A stretch of 64,000 nucleotides of DNA from assembly GCA_945862145.1 (NCBI GenBank), contig CAMAXE010000001.1, positions 310,001 through 374,000 on the forward strand. The letters are read 5' to 3'. Shown here piece after piece: positions 48,770 through 59,039 of the stretch (position 1 is its first letter; the number at the start of each line of letters is the position of its first letter). The DNA comes from Klebsiella pneumoniae (GTDB taxonomy: Bacteria > Pseudomonadota > Gammaproteobacteria > Pseudomonadales > UBA5518). Made by a program: the position numbers and the translations under genes. A model generated the notes under the pieces. The model saw only the letters and a program-made list of their open reading frames with translations, ran no database searches and was not told the DNA's origin.

Positions 48770-51630
48770 GCCTCCAGGGTTTTCAGGAAGGCTGCGGTGG
48801 CCAGGACGCGACGCTCGCGTATCTCTTCAGGCGAATCGAGCACGATCTGCTCGTCGGGGATCACCTTGAAGAGCGGCTGTCCCTTCTTGATGATCACACC
48901 CTCGCCGTGCAGCAGGACTTTCTCGATGGTTCCACTGAAGGGTGCGTAGACGCGGTTGAACATCTTCATGACTTCGACGATGTAGAGCGGATCGCCCGCC
49001 TTGAAGTGATCGCCCTCGTTGACGAACGCGGGGGCGCCGGGCGCTTCACGCGGATAGAACATACCACCGCTCGCGGCGAGGATTTCGTCAGCGCGTGCAG
49101 CAGGGGGCGGCACCAGCACCTTCGCCATATCGGCCTGATGACGCGCGTCAAGCAGGGCTTCGGGAATCTCGATCGAGAGGTCTTCCAACACCTTCAGGTC
49201 GAAAAACCCCGTGGTGGCAGCGATATACGGCAGCACGAGCAACACCGCGGTGCCCGCCTGGAACCCCGCATGGGCGGCACGGACGGCGTTCCAGTCTGCG
49301 ATGGGCGCGCCGGCGGGCGCCGCATCCGCGCGCAGTGCCGCATCGAGCGCGGACCACTGCGCTATGCCCGTGAGCGACGCCGCCTCGCGATAGAACGCCA
49401 GTGCCTGCTGTAATACGGCATTGTCGTGGTCCCAGATCATGTACGCGGGCGGCGTGGCCTCGCGGAAATCCATGTTGAGATAGTGGTAAGCATCGGCCAA
49501 CAACTCGAGCGGATTGCGCGCAAAGACGGAAGTGCCGCCCGCAGGTGCAAACGCCGCACGGTTGAGACTCAACCACCCCGCTAGCATGTGAGGCTCGGCA
49601 AGGAACTTCTGGAGCGGACGCAGCAGCAGCGATTGCTTGCGGTCTATGCAGGATACGAGCGCCTCACGTGCAGCTTTGTCCTGCTCGGCAACCGTCAGGC
49701 GCCGCCGGATTTCCGCCAACGCGTGCTCCGTATCGAGCGTCTCGGCGCGCGCCCGCAGCCGCCCGACGGCGGTGAGGTACGGGACGATGAAACGCGTGGT
49801 CGGGCGTGCCTGCACGTTGGCGCCGAGGAACCAATTCACGAGGCCATAGTGGAACTCGAGGTTGGTCGACAGGTCCTTGCCCGCAAGGTGCGTCACACGC
49901 AGGATCTCGGCCAGGCGCCGGTACACATCTTCCCGGTCGCGGCCCACGGTGAGCAGCAGCGCGATGTTGCTGTCGTAGGCCCCTGCCAGCGTGTAGGACA
50001 TGAACACATCAGTGTCGGGGTTGTGGATGCTGATGCCTTGATCGTCGCGGATCTCGCCGGGCACGGCGTTCGACCAGGTACGGATGACCCCGCCGGCGTG
50101 AGGCACCAGCGCCTGGTTGGTGGCGTTCAGCCGCGCCTCGAGCGAGGCGTTGTGGCGGTGCACGCGCGCCGGACGCGGCAGACGCTTGCCGTGGCGCGCC
50201 AGCAACACCATCGCCTCGACCAGCGACTCCACCACGAACTGCTCGTCGGGTGCATCGGGGTTGCTGAAGCGCAGGCCATAGCACAGCTCGGTGACGCGGT
50301 GTTCGACCTGTATCCGGGTATTCATCTCCATGAAAAAGTGATGGTCACGCTCGACGATACACTCGAAGGTGGACACCGAATCGAGGCCCACCGCCACGCC
50401 AAAACGGGCGGCCTCCTCCTCCATGCGCTGCAGGATCAGCAGGTCCTGGCGCAAGACGCCCGACTGCGCGGTCTGGCCCGCGGCATCGGCTGCGGCAATC
50501 GCAATTGCCAGTTCCTCCTCGGTAACCGAGACCTCGAGAAGTTTCTGTTCGTGCATCTGCAGCGAGCAGTCACGGCCGCCCAGCGTGGTGCACCACTGGC
50601 CGTTGCCGATGACCTGGATCTCTTGGTGCCGGGTGGTTTCGATGTTCAGTTCGAGCAGGATGTTCTTGTTGTCGCCGACGCCGGTGGATTTCACCTCCGC
50701 AAGGATCTCGCGCGCCTTCTCGGGTGCGGGCGCGGCCGCCATGGCGATCCGCTCGTCCAGGGTGCCGGTGTCGAAAGATGCGGGCGAGGCGAGTATGCGC
50801 TGGCCCTTGCCACCGCCACCGCCGATCGCCTTCAGGCGGATGCGGTTCTGCGGGTAGCGTGCGTAGAGTTCGGTAAGGCGGGTGACGAGCTCCGCGCAAA
50901 GTTCCTCCACGGTGTACACGTCTACACCCTTGCGACAGGCTGCGTTCAGTACCGCGTCCACCTGCACCTCGAGCGACACCTCAGCGCCGAACGTCGAGGC
51001 CGGAATATCAAGGGCCTGTGCAGCGGCGAGCGTCTGCAGCGCGCGGGCGTCCGGGTGTTTGCGCAGCAAGGTGAGAGTCGTCAGATTATCGATGCCGGGC
51101 GTGACGCTGACGCCCACGGCAAGCGCGGTACGCTTGGCCTCGTCCTTGAACCCTGCCCGGCGCACCGTGCCGCTGCAGGGCCCGATGAAACGCAGGCCCG
51201 CCTCCTCCAGCGACTTCACCAGCTCCTCGTCCTCGGACATGAAGCCGTATCCGGCAAAGACCGAGTCGTAGCCGTTGTCATGGGCGATGGCGATGATCTG
51301 GTGGATACGCTGCGTGCGTTCCTCGCGGCTGGCGCCCGTGTAGTCGGGCACCCGGTGCACGCGGTGCGGATCCGTCAGCGTGCGCAGTTCGGGCGCGAGC
51401 GCATTGGAAAAGGTGATGGAGTCCTTCTCGGACAACAGGATCCCGTAACCGTGGATCCCCATCTCATCGAACACATCCATGGCCTCGCGACGGATCGGGC
51501 CGCGACAGATGATGAGCGGGCGGATGTCCGCGCAGTCGAAGCTGCGCACCCACGCCGAGGCGGTAGCGCCAAGACGGCGGTCGCGGTGGACGAGCGGATT
51601 GCCGAGATAGTGTTCGTTGCTGCTGGGCAC
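48766..51630 (-). CDS. Acyl-CoA carboxylase biotin carboxylase / biotin carrier fusion with insert
   Basis: A 954-residue protein. Residues about 35-180 form the biotin carboxylase N-domain (GYDSVFAGYGFMSEDEELV). The ATP-grasp part begins with FKDEAKRTALAVGVSVTPG, then about 55-60 extra residues (within 181-262, rich in Ala/Leu) precede the LKAIGGGGGKGQRIL loop at 267-280. The catalytic stretch HHFFMEMNTRIQVEHRVTE is intact. A long linker domain (about 580-860) leads to a biotinyl domain with VEVMKMFNRV, biotin on Lys889. With the next carboxyltransferase it should carboxylate propionyl-CoA, judged by the operon. It is not a standard PccA by its ATP-grasp insert and length, so no symbol is given. 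Confidence 0.88.
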   Translation of the reverse strand: MPSSNEHYLGNPLVHRDRRLGATASAWVRSFDCADIRPLIICRGPIRREAMDVFDEMGIHGYGILLSEKDSITFSNALAPELRTLTDPHRVHRVPDYTGASREERTQRIHQIIAIAHDNGYDSVFAGYGFMSEDEELVKSLEEAGLRFIGPCSGTVRRAGFKDEAKRTALAVGVSVTPGIDNLTTLTLLRKHPDARALQTLAAAQALDIPASTFGAEVSLEVQVDAVLNAACRKGVDVYTVEELCAELVTRLTELYARYPQNRIRLKAIGGGGGKGQRILASPASFDTGTLDERIAMAAAPAPEKAREILAEVKSTGVGDNKNILLELNIETTRHQEIQVIGNGQWCTTLGGRDCSLQMHEQKLLEVSVTEEELAIAIAAADAAGQTAQSGVLRQDLLILQRMEEEAARFGVAVGLDSVSTFECIVERDHHFFMEMNTRIQVEHRVTELCYGLRFSNPDAPDEQFVVESLVEAMVLLARHGKRLPRPARVHRHNASLEARLNATNQALVPHAGGVIRTWSNAVPGEIRDDQGISIHNPDTDVFMSYTLAGAYDSNIALLLTVGRDREDVYRRLAEILRVTHLAGKDLSTNLEFHYGLVNWFLGANVQARPTTRFIVPYLTAVGRLRARAETLDTEHALAEIRRRLTVAEQDKAAREALVSCIDRKQSLLLRPLQKFLAEPHMLAGWLSLNRAAFAPAGGTSVFARNPLELLADAYHYLNMDFREATPPAYMIWDHDNAVLQQALAFYREAASLTGIAQWSALDAALRADAAPAGAPIADWNAVRAAHAGFQAGTAVLLVLPYIAATTGFFDLKVLEDLSIEIPEALLDARHQADMAKVLVPPPAARADEILAASGGMFYPREAPGAPAFVNEGDHFKAGDPLYIVEVMKMFNRVYAPFSGTIEKVLLHGEGVIIKKGQPLFKVIPDEQIVLDSPEEIRERRVLATAAFLKTLEA

Positions 51631-51658
51631 GGTCTGGTGTCTCTACGCCGGTCTGAGG

Positions 51659-53380
51659 TCAGTGGAATTCGCGCTGCACGCCCGCGAAGGGGCCGGGCTC
51701 GTAGTGGCGCAGATGGAACAACAGGTTCTCTGCAAGAACCTTGCGCAGATCCGATGGCATCACGATCTGCGAGATCGAGCCGAGGCTGAGCGCCTCGTTG
51801 GGATTCATGAGCTCCTTCTCGTAACGCAATCCAAGCGCCACCTCCTGCTCCTTCACCCAGGCGTCGACGCGCTGGCGGGCTTCGGTCTCGGCGTTGGCAG
51901 AGCCCGCCTCGCGCAGTTCGGCAAGGGCCTCGGCGAGCCGCGGTTGACGTGCGGCCCGCACGGCACGCAGTTCGTCTTTGTAAACGAACTCCATGCCTGC
52001 CGGCCCCATCACCGCGGCGCGGGTGGTGGGCAGCGCGATCACCAGATCGGCCCCCGTCGGGTAATTGTTGAACGAGGCGTAGGCGCCACCAAACGCGTTG
52101 CGCAGGATCACCAGGAAGCGCGGCGTGCGCAGATCGATGATCGAATCGAGCATGGCGCGACCCGCCTGCACGATGCCCGCAGCCTCCTGCTCGCGTCCGG
52201 GCAGGAATCCGGTGGTGTCTTCCATGAAGACCACCGGTATGTTGTAGAGATTGCAGAAACGTATGAAGCGGGCGTTCTTGTAGGCCGCTGCGATGTCTAT
52301 CTGCCCGGAGGCGACGGCGCTGTTGTTGGCCACAAAGCCCACGACCTGACCGCCAAGCCGCCCGAAGGCGGTGATGGTGTTACGCGCTCGCTCGGGCTGC
52401 ACCTCCATGAAATCGCCATGATCGCAGAGCTGCTGGATGATGATGCTTACATCAAAGGGCGTGTTGAACCCCGTGGGCGAATTGAAGGCCTTGCGCAGCA
52501 GGATATCCACGTCCCAGGTCTTGCGGTCGACAGGATCAGAGGTGGGCTGATAGCGGGCGAGTTCGGCGTTGTTGTTCGGGATGTAGTTAAGAATCTCGCG
52601 CACCTTCATCAGGGCACCCACCTCGTCCTCAACAACAAAGTCGGTGACCCCGCTCTGCGAGTGCACCCCTGGCCCACCGAGTTCATCCGGCGTCACGTCC
52701 TCCCCGAGGACGGACTTCACAACGCCCGCGCCGGTGAGGCCGAAAAACGTGCCGCGCGGCTGAATCACGAAACTTCCCTGCCGAGGCAGATAGGAGCCGC
52801 CGCCTGCATTGAAGCCAAACATGCACATGATGCTGGGCACCACCCCACTCACCTTGCGCAGCGCCGTAAACGCCTCGGCGTAGCCATCGAGGCCGCCGAC
52901 GCCGGCGGGAACGAATGCCCCGGCGCTGTCATTGATGCCCACGAGGGGAATGCGCCGCTTGCCGGCAAGCTCAAAGAGTTTTGCCAGCTTGCGCCCGTTG
53001 GTGGCATCCATGGAGCCCGCGCGCACGGTGAAGTCATGGCCGTACAAGGCTACATCACGCCCGTTGACGCGCACGATCGCTGTCACGAGAGAAGCACCGT
53101 CGAGGTTCTCGCCCCAGTTCTGGAATAGCACGGTGGGTTCGCCATCGGCGAGCACGCCGATGCGCTCCCAGATCGTCATGCGGTCCTTCTGGTGCTGGCG
53201 CTCGACACTCACCACGCCGGCGGCGCGCCGGGGGCGCTGCTGCAGCGCAAGGCCCGCGGCCAGAGTCTGCTCATAGAGACCCGGCTGGTGTCCCACTTGT
53301 CCCGGCACGGTGAACGCGTGCTCGGCCTCGACGTGGAAGGGGTTCTGCAGGGAGTACCCGGAACTCCGCTCGTCACTCAT
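51659..53380 (-). CDS. Acyl-CoA (propionyl-CoA) carboxylase carboxyltransferase subunit
   Basis: A 573-residue carboxyltransferase of the crotonase-like AccD/PccB superfamily. The N-half oxyanion site lies in [19 protein letters not shown], and the C-half has [32 protein letters not shown] and [16 protein letters not shown], the region that positions the acyl-CoA. The N-terminal 50 residues are extended relative to PccB. It is the first gene of the leftward propionate operon and precedes the biotin subunit by 28 bases. Acyl specificity is inferred from the operon, not from residues. Confidence 0.9.
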   Translation of the reverse strand: MSDERSSGYSLQNPFHVEAEHAFTVPGQVGHQPGLYEQTLAAGLALQQRPRRAAGVVSVERQHQKDRMTIWERIGVLADGEPTVLFQNWGENLDGASLVTAIVRVNGRDVALYGHDFTVRAGSMDATNGRKLAKLFELAGKRRIPLVGINDSAGAFVPAGVGGLDGYAEAFTALRKVSGVVPSIMCMFGFNAGGGSYLPRQGSFVIQPRGTFFGLTGAGVVKSVLGEDVTPDELGGPGVHSQSGVTDFVVEDEVGALMKVREILNYIPNNNAELARYQPTSDPVDRKTWDVDILLRKAFNSPTGFNTPFDVSIIIQQLCDHGDFMEVQPERARNTITAFGRLGGQVVGFVANNSAVASGQIDIAAAYKNARFIRFCNLYNIPVVFMEDTTGFLPGREQEAAGIVQAGRAMLDSIIDLRTPRFLVILRNAFGGAYASFNNYPTGADLVIALPTTRAAVMGPAGMEFVYKDELRAVRAARQPRLAEALAELREAGSANAETEARQRVDAWVKEQEVALGLRYEKELMNPNEALSLGSISQIVMPSDLRKVLAENLLFHLRHYEPGPFAGVQREFH

Positions 53381-53577
53381 CTTGCTGCAGTCCTTTTGTC
53401 AAAAGAGGAAAAAGTTTCACTCCGCACATCGCATCGCGGGGCGCTCGAAAAATGGCACACTGCATAGCAGCTTGCTAAGACCGAAGGCGGCCTTGGCGAG
53501 CCTATCTACCGGCTGCTAAAAACTCTCGCAAGATTAGGCAGTTAGAGCGGCAATATCAACCGCCGGAGGCGAAACGA

Positions 53578-54984
53578 TTGCGCATGCAGGACGTGGTTCC
53601 CCTGCCCTACCTCGAGGACGTGTGCACGTACTTCGCCCGCGTCCGTGAGCGGCCGGGCGCGGTGCTGCTGGACAGCGCCCGGCCGTTCAGTCCGGAGGGT
53701 CGCTTCGATCTGATCGCCTCGGATCCGGTTGCAGTGCTTGAGTCCCGCGGCGGCATCACCACCTTGCGCCAGCACGGTGAGACCAGCACCGTCCCCGGAT
53801 CCCCCTTTCGTATCCTCGAAAATCTGCTCGATTCGCTGCGTCCGACAGAGCGCTCTGTCGCCGGAGAATGGCCCTTTGCCGGTGGAGCCATAGGTCTGTT
53901 CGGTTACGGGCTGGGCGCTGACATGGCGCGAAGCGCACGACGGGAATCGGGCGCGCTGCCTGATCTGTGCGTCGGGATCCACGGTTGGGCCCTGCTGCAG
54001 GACCACGAACTGCGGCGCAGCGCCGCAATTTTCACCGCGCTGATCGACCCTGCCACGCGCAGCGAGATCCTGCGCGCTCTCATCCGGCCGGTGCCGCCGC
54101 CCGCGGCGTTCGTAATCTCGGGCCCGTTCACCTCAAATCTCACGCACGCCGACTATTCGCACGCCTTCGGCCTCATTCACGACTACATCCTTGCCGGTGA
54201 CGTCTACCAGGTGAATTTCGCGCAGCGGCTTAGCGCTGCCGGGGCGGGCGACCCCTGGGAGGCCTACCTTCGCCTGCGCCGGCGCATGGCCTCGCCATTT
54301 TCGGCTTACATGGCCTGCGGCGATGGCGTTTTGCTCAGTCTCTCGCCCGAGCGCTTCCTGCGGGTGACCGAGGGGCGTGTGGAAACACGCCCCATCAAGG
54401 GGACGTTGCGCCGCGGGCACGACCGGCCCAGTGATCGCGTGCAAGCGGCGCGCCTGCTCGGCTCGGCCAAGGACCGCGCCGAGAACGTGATGATCGTCGA
54501 CCTCATGCGCAACGACATCGGCCGCTCCTGCGCCACCGGCAGCGTGCACGTAGAAAAGCTCTGCTCGCTGGAGAGCTACGCGAACGTCCATCACCTGGTG
54601 AGCGTGGTCACCGGCACCCTCGCTCCGGGCGAGACGGCCGCGCGCCTGCTCGAGAACTGCTTTCCGGGGGGCTCCATTACGGGGGCTCCAAAAATTCGCG
54701 CGATGCAGGTGATCGATGAGCTCGAGCCCGACGCCCGGAGCATTTACTGCGGCTCGGTGGGTTATCTGTCTTTCGACGGCCACATGGACACCAGCATCGC
54801 GATCCGCTCGCTGGTCTGGGACGGGGCGCAGATTCACGCCTGGGGCGGCGGCGGGATCGTGGCGGACTCGGACTGCGATACCGAGTACCGGGAAAGCCTC
54901 ACCAAAGTGGAACCACTGCTGGAGGAGCTGCAACCGGGATCGGTGGCGGCGCTGCTCAGAGATCCCGGATGCTCGCAGCCCTGA
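53578..54984 (+). CDS. pabB: Aminodeoxychorismate synthase component I
   Basis: A 468-residue chorismate-binding enzyme for folate synthesis (chorismate to 4-amino-4-deoxychorismate). TTG 53578 has GGAGG eight bases upstream, so it is taken over ATG 53584. The core motifs are VNFAQRLSA, SLSPERFLRVTEGRVETRPIKGT (in parts), DRAENVMIVDLMRNDIGR, PGGSITGAPKIRAMQVIDELE and GSVGYLSFDGHMDTSIAIR. The PIKGT threonine-lysine pattern marks PabB rather than TrpE. A glutaminase partner (pabA) is not adjacent. It converges on thrH with a 29-base overlap of the coding ends. Confidence 0.93.
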   Translation: MRMQDVVPLPYLEDVCTYFARVRERPGAVLLDSARPFSPEGRFDLIASDPVAVLESRGGITTLRQHGETSTVPGSPFRILENLLDSLRPTERSVAGEWPFAGGAIGLFGYGLGADMARSARRESGALPDLCVGIHGWALLQDHELRRSAAIFTALIDPATRSEILRALIRPVPPPAAFVISGPFTSNLTHADYSHAFGLIHDYILAGDVYQVNFAQRLSAAGAGDPWEAYLRLRRRMASPFSAYMACGDGVLLSLSPERFLRVTEGRVETRPIKGTLRRGHDRPSDRVQAARLLGSAKDRAENVMIVDLMRNDIGRSCATGSVHVEKLCSLESYANVHHLVSVVTGTLAPGETAARLLENCFPGGSITGAPKIRAMQVIDELEPDARSIYCGSVGYLSFDGHMDTSIAIRSLVWDGAQIHAWGGGGIVADSDCDTEYRESLTKVEPLLEELQPGSVAALLRDPGCSQP

Positions 54985-55567
54985 AGGCCTCGCGCAGCGC
55001 CTCATAACCCTCGATCGCGGGAAACTGCGGAAATTCCGCCACCACTGGCGCCGGCGCGTTGAACAGTATCCCGGCATCCGCCTCGGCCAGCATGGTGGTG
55101 TCGTTGTACGAGTCACCGGCCGCGATGACCCGGAAGTTAAGCGATTTCAGCGCCTTCACGGCGTGACGCTTGGGATCCCTCTGCCGCAGCACATAGCCGG
55201 TGACGCGGCCCTCGGCGTCGGTCTCGAGCCGGTGGCAGAGCAGCGCCGGGTGGCCCAGCTGGCGCATCAGAGGCGCGGCGAATTCGTAATACGTGTCGGA
55301 GAGAATCAGCACCTGGAAGCGCTCGCGCAGCCAGTCGAGGAATTCGCCGGCACCTTCGAGCGGGTGCATCGTCTCGATCACGGCCTGGATGTCCGGCAGC
55401 CGCAGCCCATGCTGCTCGAGCAGGCGGAGCCGCTGTTTCATCAACACGTTGTAGTCAGGCACATCACGCGTGGTGGCTCGCAGCTCCGCGATCCCGGTGC
55501 GCTCGGCAAACTCGATCCAGATTTCCGGAATGAGGACCCCTTCAAGATCCAGGCAGGCAAGTTCCAT
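54956..55567 (-). CDS. thrH: Phosphoserine phosphatase / homoserine phosphotransferase ThrH
   Basis: A 203-residue HAD-family enzyme. The nucleophile motif is ACLDLEGVLIPEIW, motif II is LILSDTYYEF and motif III is AAGDSYNDTTML. The LDLEGVLxPEIW variant with Glu in place of the second Asp is the ThrH mark. It dephosphorylates phosphoserine and can pass the phosphate to homoserine. It ends inside the 3' end of pabB on the other strand, and lies 35 bases downstream of cysB. Confidence 0.93.
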   Translation of the reverse strand: MELACLDLEGVLIPEIWIEFAERTGIAELRATTRDVPDYNVLMKQRLRLLEQHGLRLPDIQAVIETMHPLEGAGEFLDWLRERFQVLILSDTYYEFAAPLMRQLGHPALLCHRLETDAEGRVTGYVLRQRDPKRHAVKALKSLNFRVIAAGDSYNDTTMLAEADAGILFNAPAPVVAEFPQFPAIEGYEALREAFRAASIRDL

Positions 55568-55602
55568 CTAAACCCTCGGGACATTGGCCGCGGCGCGGCA
55601 GA

Positions 55603-56622
<1,020 letters not shown>

Positions 56623-56658
56623 CTATTGCGCAGCGCCCGCCACGCAGCGCGCAGCGTC

Positions 56659-57558
56659 TCAGCGATTGGCAATGCCGTGCGGGACATGGCCGGTAGGAAC
56701 CAACTCGCTGGCCGGTTCACAATGCACTTTCTGGTCATCGAAAAACACGTCAGCGCCATAGGCCGCCAGAAATTCCGCCTTGGTGAGGCCGCCCAGAAAC
56801 AGTGACTCGTCAATCCGGATATTCCAGGCCCTGAGCGTTCGCACCACGCGCTCGTGCGCTGGCGCGGCGCGTGCCGTGACAAGGGCGGTGCGGATCGGGC
56901 AGGCATCGTGGGGGAACTCGCGTTGCAAGCCCTGCAGCGCCGCCAGGAACGCCTTGAAAGGACCGCCCGAGAGCGGTTCGTGGGCCGCGTCCTGCTCGCT
57001 GCGTGCGAAGGCGTCAAGGCCCTGGCTCTTGTAAACCTGCTCGGCCTCGTCCGAGAACAGCACCGCATCGCCATCGAAGGCAAAGCGCAGCTCCTCGTCC
57101 TGCGCCGTGCGTCCGCCCGAGGGAAGGAACGTGGCCGCGGCAACGCCCTGCTCAAGTGCCTGGCGCACATCACCGGCCTCGGTGGACAGGAACAGATGGC
57201 AGCCGAATGCGCCGACATAGCGCCACGGACTGCGACCCCCGCAGAACGCGGCGCGCGAGATATTGAGCGCATGATGCTGGATGCTGTTGAAGACGCGCAG
57301 GCCCGTATCAGCAGTGTTGCGCGAGAGCAGTATCACCTCGACGCGCGGCTCGCCGGGCAGAATCTCGTTAAGCCGCAGGAGCTTGCGCACCAGGGGAAAG
57401 GCGTCTCCGGGAGCGAGCACCTGATCCTCGTGCGCGACCTGGTAGCGGTGGTAGGCGTCCACGCCTTCGCGCTCGAACACCTCGTGGCTCTCGTCGAGGT
57501 CGAACAGCGCCCGCGAGGAGATCGCGATCACCAATTTATTGCCGAAGGCGCCAGGCAT
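56659..57558 (-). CDS. Cytosolic 5'-nucleotidase (NT5C1-like)
   Basis: A 299-residue protein of the bacterial 5'-nucleotidase family related to cytosolic NT5C1. VIAISSRALFDLDESHEVF is the N-terminal catalytic stretch (with Asp-Leu-Asp), VEVILLSRNTADTGLRVFNS and the GRSPWRYVGAFGCHLFLST stretch lie in the core, and LFLGGLTKAEFLAAYGADVFFDDQ carries the closing DD pair. It is expected to dephosphorylate nucleoside monophosphates. It stands between cysB and the PLP enzyme and is on its own or in a loose operon. Confidence 0.85.
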   Translation of the reverse strand: MPGAFGNKLVIAISSRALFDLDESHEVFEREGVDAYHRYQVAHEDQVLAPGDAFPLVRKLLRLNEILPGEPRVEVILLSRNTADTGLRVFNSIQHHALNISRAAFCGGRSPWRYVGAFGCHLFLSTEAGDVRQALEQGVAAATFLPSGGRTAQDEELRFAFDGDAVLFSDEAEQVYKSQGLDAFARSEQDAAHEPLSGGPFKAFLAALQGLQREFPHDACPIRTALVTARAAPAHERVVRTLRAWNIRIDESLFLGGLTKAEFLAAYGADVFFDDQKVHCEPASELVPTGHVPHGIANR

Positions 57559-57591
57559 CTGAACTCCCTTCCGGTTTGCCGAGGGTGGATT

Positions 57592-58623
57592 CTAGCGCTG
57601 CAATGGGCCCGAAGTCGCCGTTGGCGTAGGGCCCCCTGCCCCGAGCAGCCGCGCCCGCTGCGCGAACAGGCCGAACATCCCCCCGGTATGCACGAACACG
57701 ATGTCATCGCCTTCGGCAAGACGTCCTGCGCGGAGTTCCTCGAGCATGCCGTGGAAAGCCTTGCCGGTGTATACCGGGTCGAGCAGCAGGCCCTCGACGC
57801 GCGCAACGCGGCGAATGGTCTGGTGGGTGGCCTCATCGGCATGCCCATAGCCGGGTCCTATGTAGGCCTCGAGCGTGTCGATCCGCAAGGCGTCGAGGTC
57901 CAGGCTGCTGCCGTAGCGTTGCTTCCACTGCAGCAGATCCGCACGCACCTTGTCGCGGAACCACGCGGCGTCATCGCATACCGCCACGCCGTGGACCCGT
58001 GTCTGGGGCGCATGCAGGTGCAGCCCCGCCGTGAGCCCCGCCTGAGTGCCCCCCGAACCGGTTGCCACGATCACGTGCCGCGGCCGAATCCCCGCGGCGC
58101 GCAAATCCGCGGCCAGTTCCTCGCTCGCCTGGAGGTAACCCCAGACGCCGATGCCATCACTGGCGCCGGTGGGTATCACATACGGTTTGCCGCCCCGCAC
58201 GCGAACGGCTTGCGCACACGCATCGAGAAGCGCGGGCAGTTCACGCTGGTAGCGGCTCGCCGCAAAGGTGTGGACGGTGGCTCCGGCTAGCAGGTCCAGG
58301 AAAAGGTTGCCGTCAGGGTCAGCTGAAGGCGCGCCCCGCAGCACCAGTTCAACCGCGAGGCCGAGGCGCGCGCCCAACAGGGCCGTGGCGCGGCAGTGAT
58401 TGGACTGCAAGCCGCCGCAGGTCACCAGTGTGTCGCAACCCTGCGCCAGCGCCTCGGCGATCACGAACTCGAGCTTGCGGATCTTGTTGCCGCAGGCGCC
58501 GGACTCGGTGAGATCGTCGCGCTTTACCCAGATCCGTGGCCCACCGAGCTCAGCAGACAGGCGATCGAGCGGCTGCAGCGGCGTAGGCAGCCGCGCCAGC
58601 TCGATTCTGGGCGGCGCACGCAT
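57592..58623 (-). CDS. ACC deaminase / D-cysteine desulfhydrase family PLP enzyme
   Basis: A 343-residue fold-type II PLP protein. ATG 58623 (MRAPPRIELARLPTPLQPLD) is chosen over the upstream frame that lies across yajC. IWVKRDDLTESGACGNKIRKLE contains the PLP lysine (GNK), and CGGLQSNHCRATALL and TGSGGTQAGLTAG are phosphate- and ring-binding loops. The family includes ACC deaminase, D-cysteine desulfhydrase and L-cysteate sulfo-lyase; residues that separate them could not be judged with confidence. The nearby cysB hints at a sulfur substrate. Confidence 0.83.
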   Translation of the reverse strand: MRAPPRIELARLPTPLQPLDRLSAELGGPRIWVKRDDLTESGACGNKIRKLEFVIAEALAQGCDTLVTCGGLQSNHCRATALLGARLGLAVELVLRGAPSADPDGNLFLDLLAGATVHTFAASRYQRELPALLDACAQAVRVRGGKPYVIPTGASDGIGVWGYLQASEELAADLRAAGIRPRHVIVATGSGGTQAGLTAGLHLHAPQTRVHGVAVCDDAAWFRDKVRADLLQWKQRYGSSLDLDALRIDTLEAYIGPGYGHADEATHQTIRRVARVEGLLLDPVYTGKAFHGMLEELRAGRLAEGDDIVFVHTGGMFGLFAQRARLLGAGGPTPTATSGPLQR

Positions 58624-58630
58624 GCCGGCC

Positions 58631-58978
58631 CTACTTCTTCTCGCCCGCGGCACCGACACCCTTCAGGGTGCCCTTGGGCAGAAGGTTCTGGACAGCCCAC
58701 TTCTGGACCTTGATCTCGACGTTCTCGGCGACCTTCATCACGACGAAGTTATCCTCGATGGCCGTGATGCGCCCCATGATGCCGCTGGCGGTGGCCACCT
58801 CGTCCTTCACCTGGAGACCGCCTAGCATCTGCTCGTGTTCCTTCTGGCGCTTGCGCTGCGGACGGATGGCAATGAAATAGAACAGCACGAAGATTCCGGC
58901 CATGAACGCAAAGGAAATCATGGGGTCGGAACCCGGCGCGGCGGCGCTCTGGGCGTGCGCTTGGGGGAAGAAGGACAT
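58631..58978 (-). CDS. yajC: Preprotein translocase subunit YajC
   Basis: A 115-residue single-span protein. ATG 58978 begins MSFFPQAHAQSAAAPG; the longer frame has no similarity before it. The span is about residues 20-38 (MISFAFMAGIFVLFYFIAI), followed by RPQRKRQKEHEQMLGGLQVKDEV, the YajC signature (split here as RPQRKRQKEHEQM and LQVKDEV) and VMKVAENVEIKVQKWAVQNLLPKG. It is normally found between tgt and secD; here neither is present, and it lies between xthA and the PLP enzyme. Confidence 0.93.
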   Translation of the reverse strand: MSFFPQAHAQSAAAPGSDPMISFAFMAGIFVLFYFIAIRPQRKRQKEHEQMLGGLQVKDEVATASGIMGRITAIEDNFVVMKVAENVEIKVQKWAVQNLLPKGTLKGVGAAGEKK

Positions 58979-59039
58979 CGGGAACTCCTGCAGCTGAACG
59001 GTTAAGTGGTGGTCAGGCGGCCTATTGTGCCGGTCGCGA

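Noticed and set aside
49588-51789. 733-codon open frame opposite the biotin carboxylase gene
   Set aside because: It mirrors a gene with clear catalytic motifs; in GC-rich DNA the antisense strand often stays open. Its translation shows no family motif.
51617-53128. 503-codon open frame opposite the carboxyltransferase
   Set aside because: Shadow of a conserved gene; His/Arg-rich translation with no motif.
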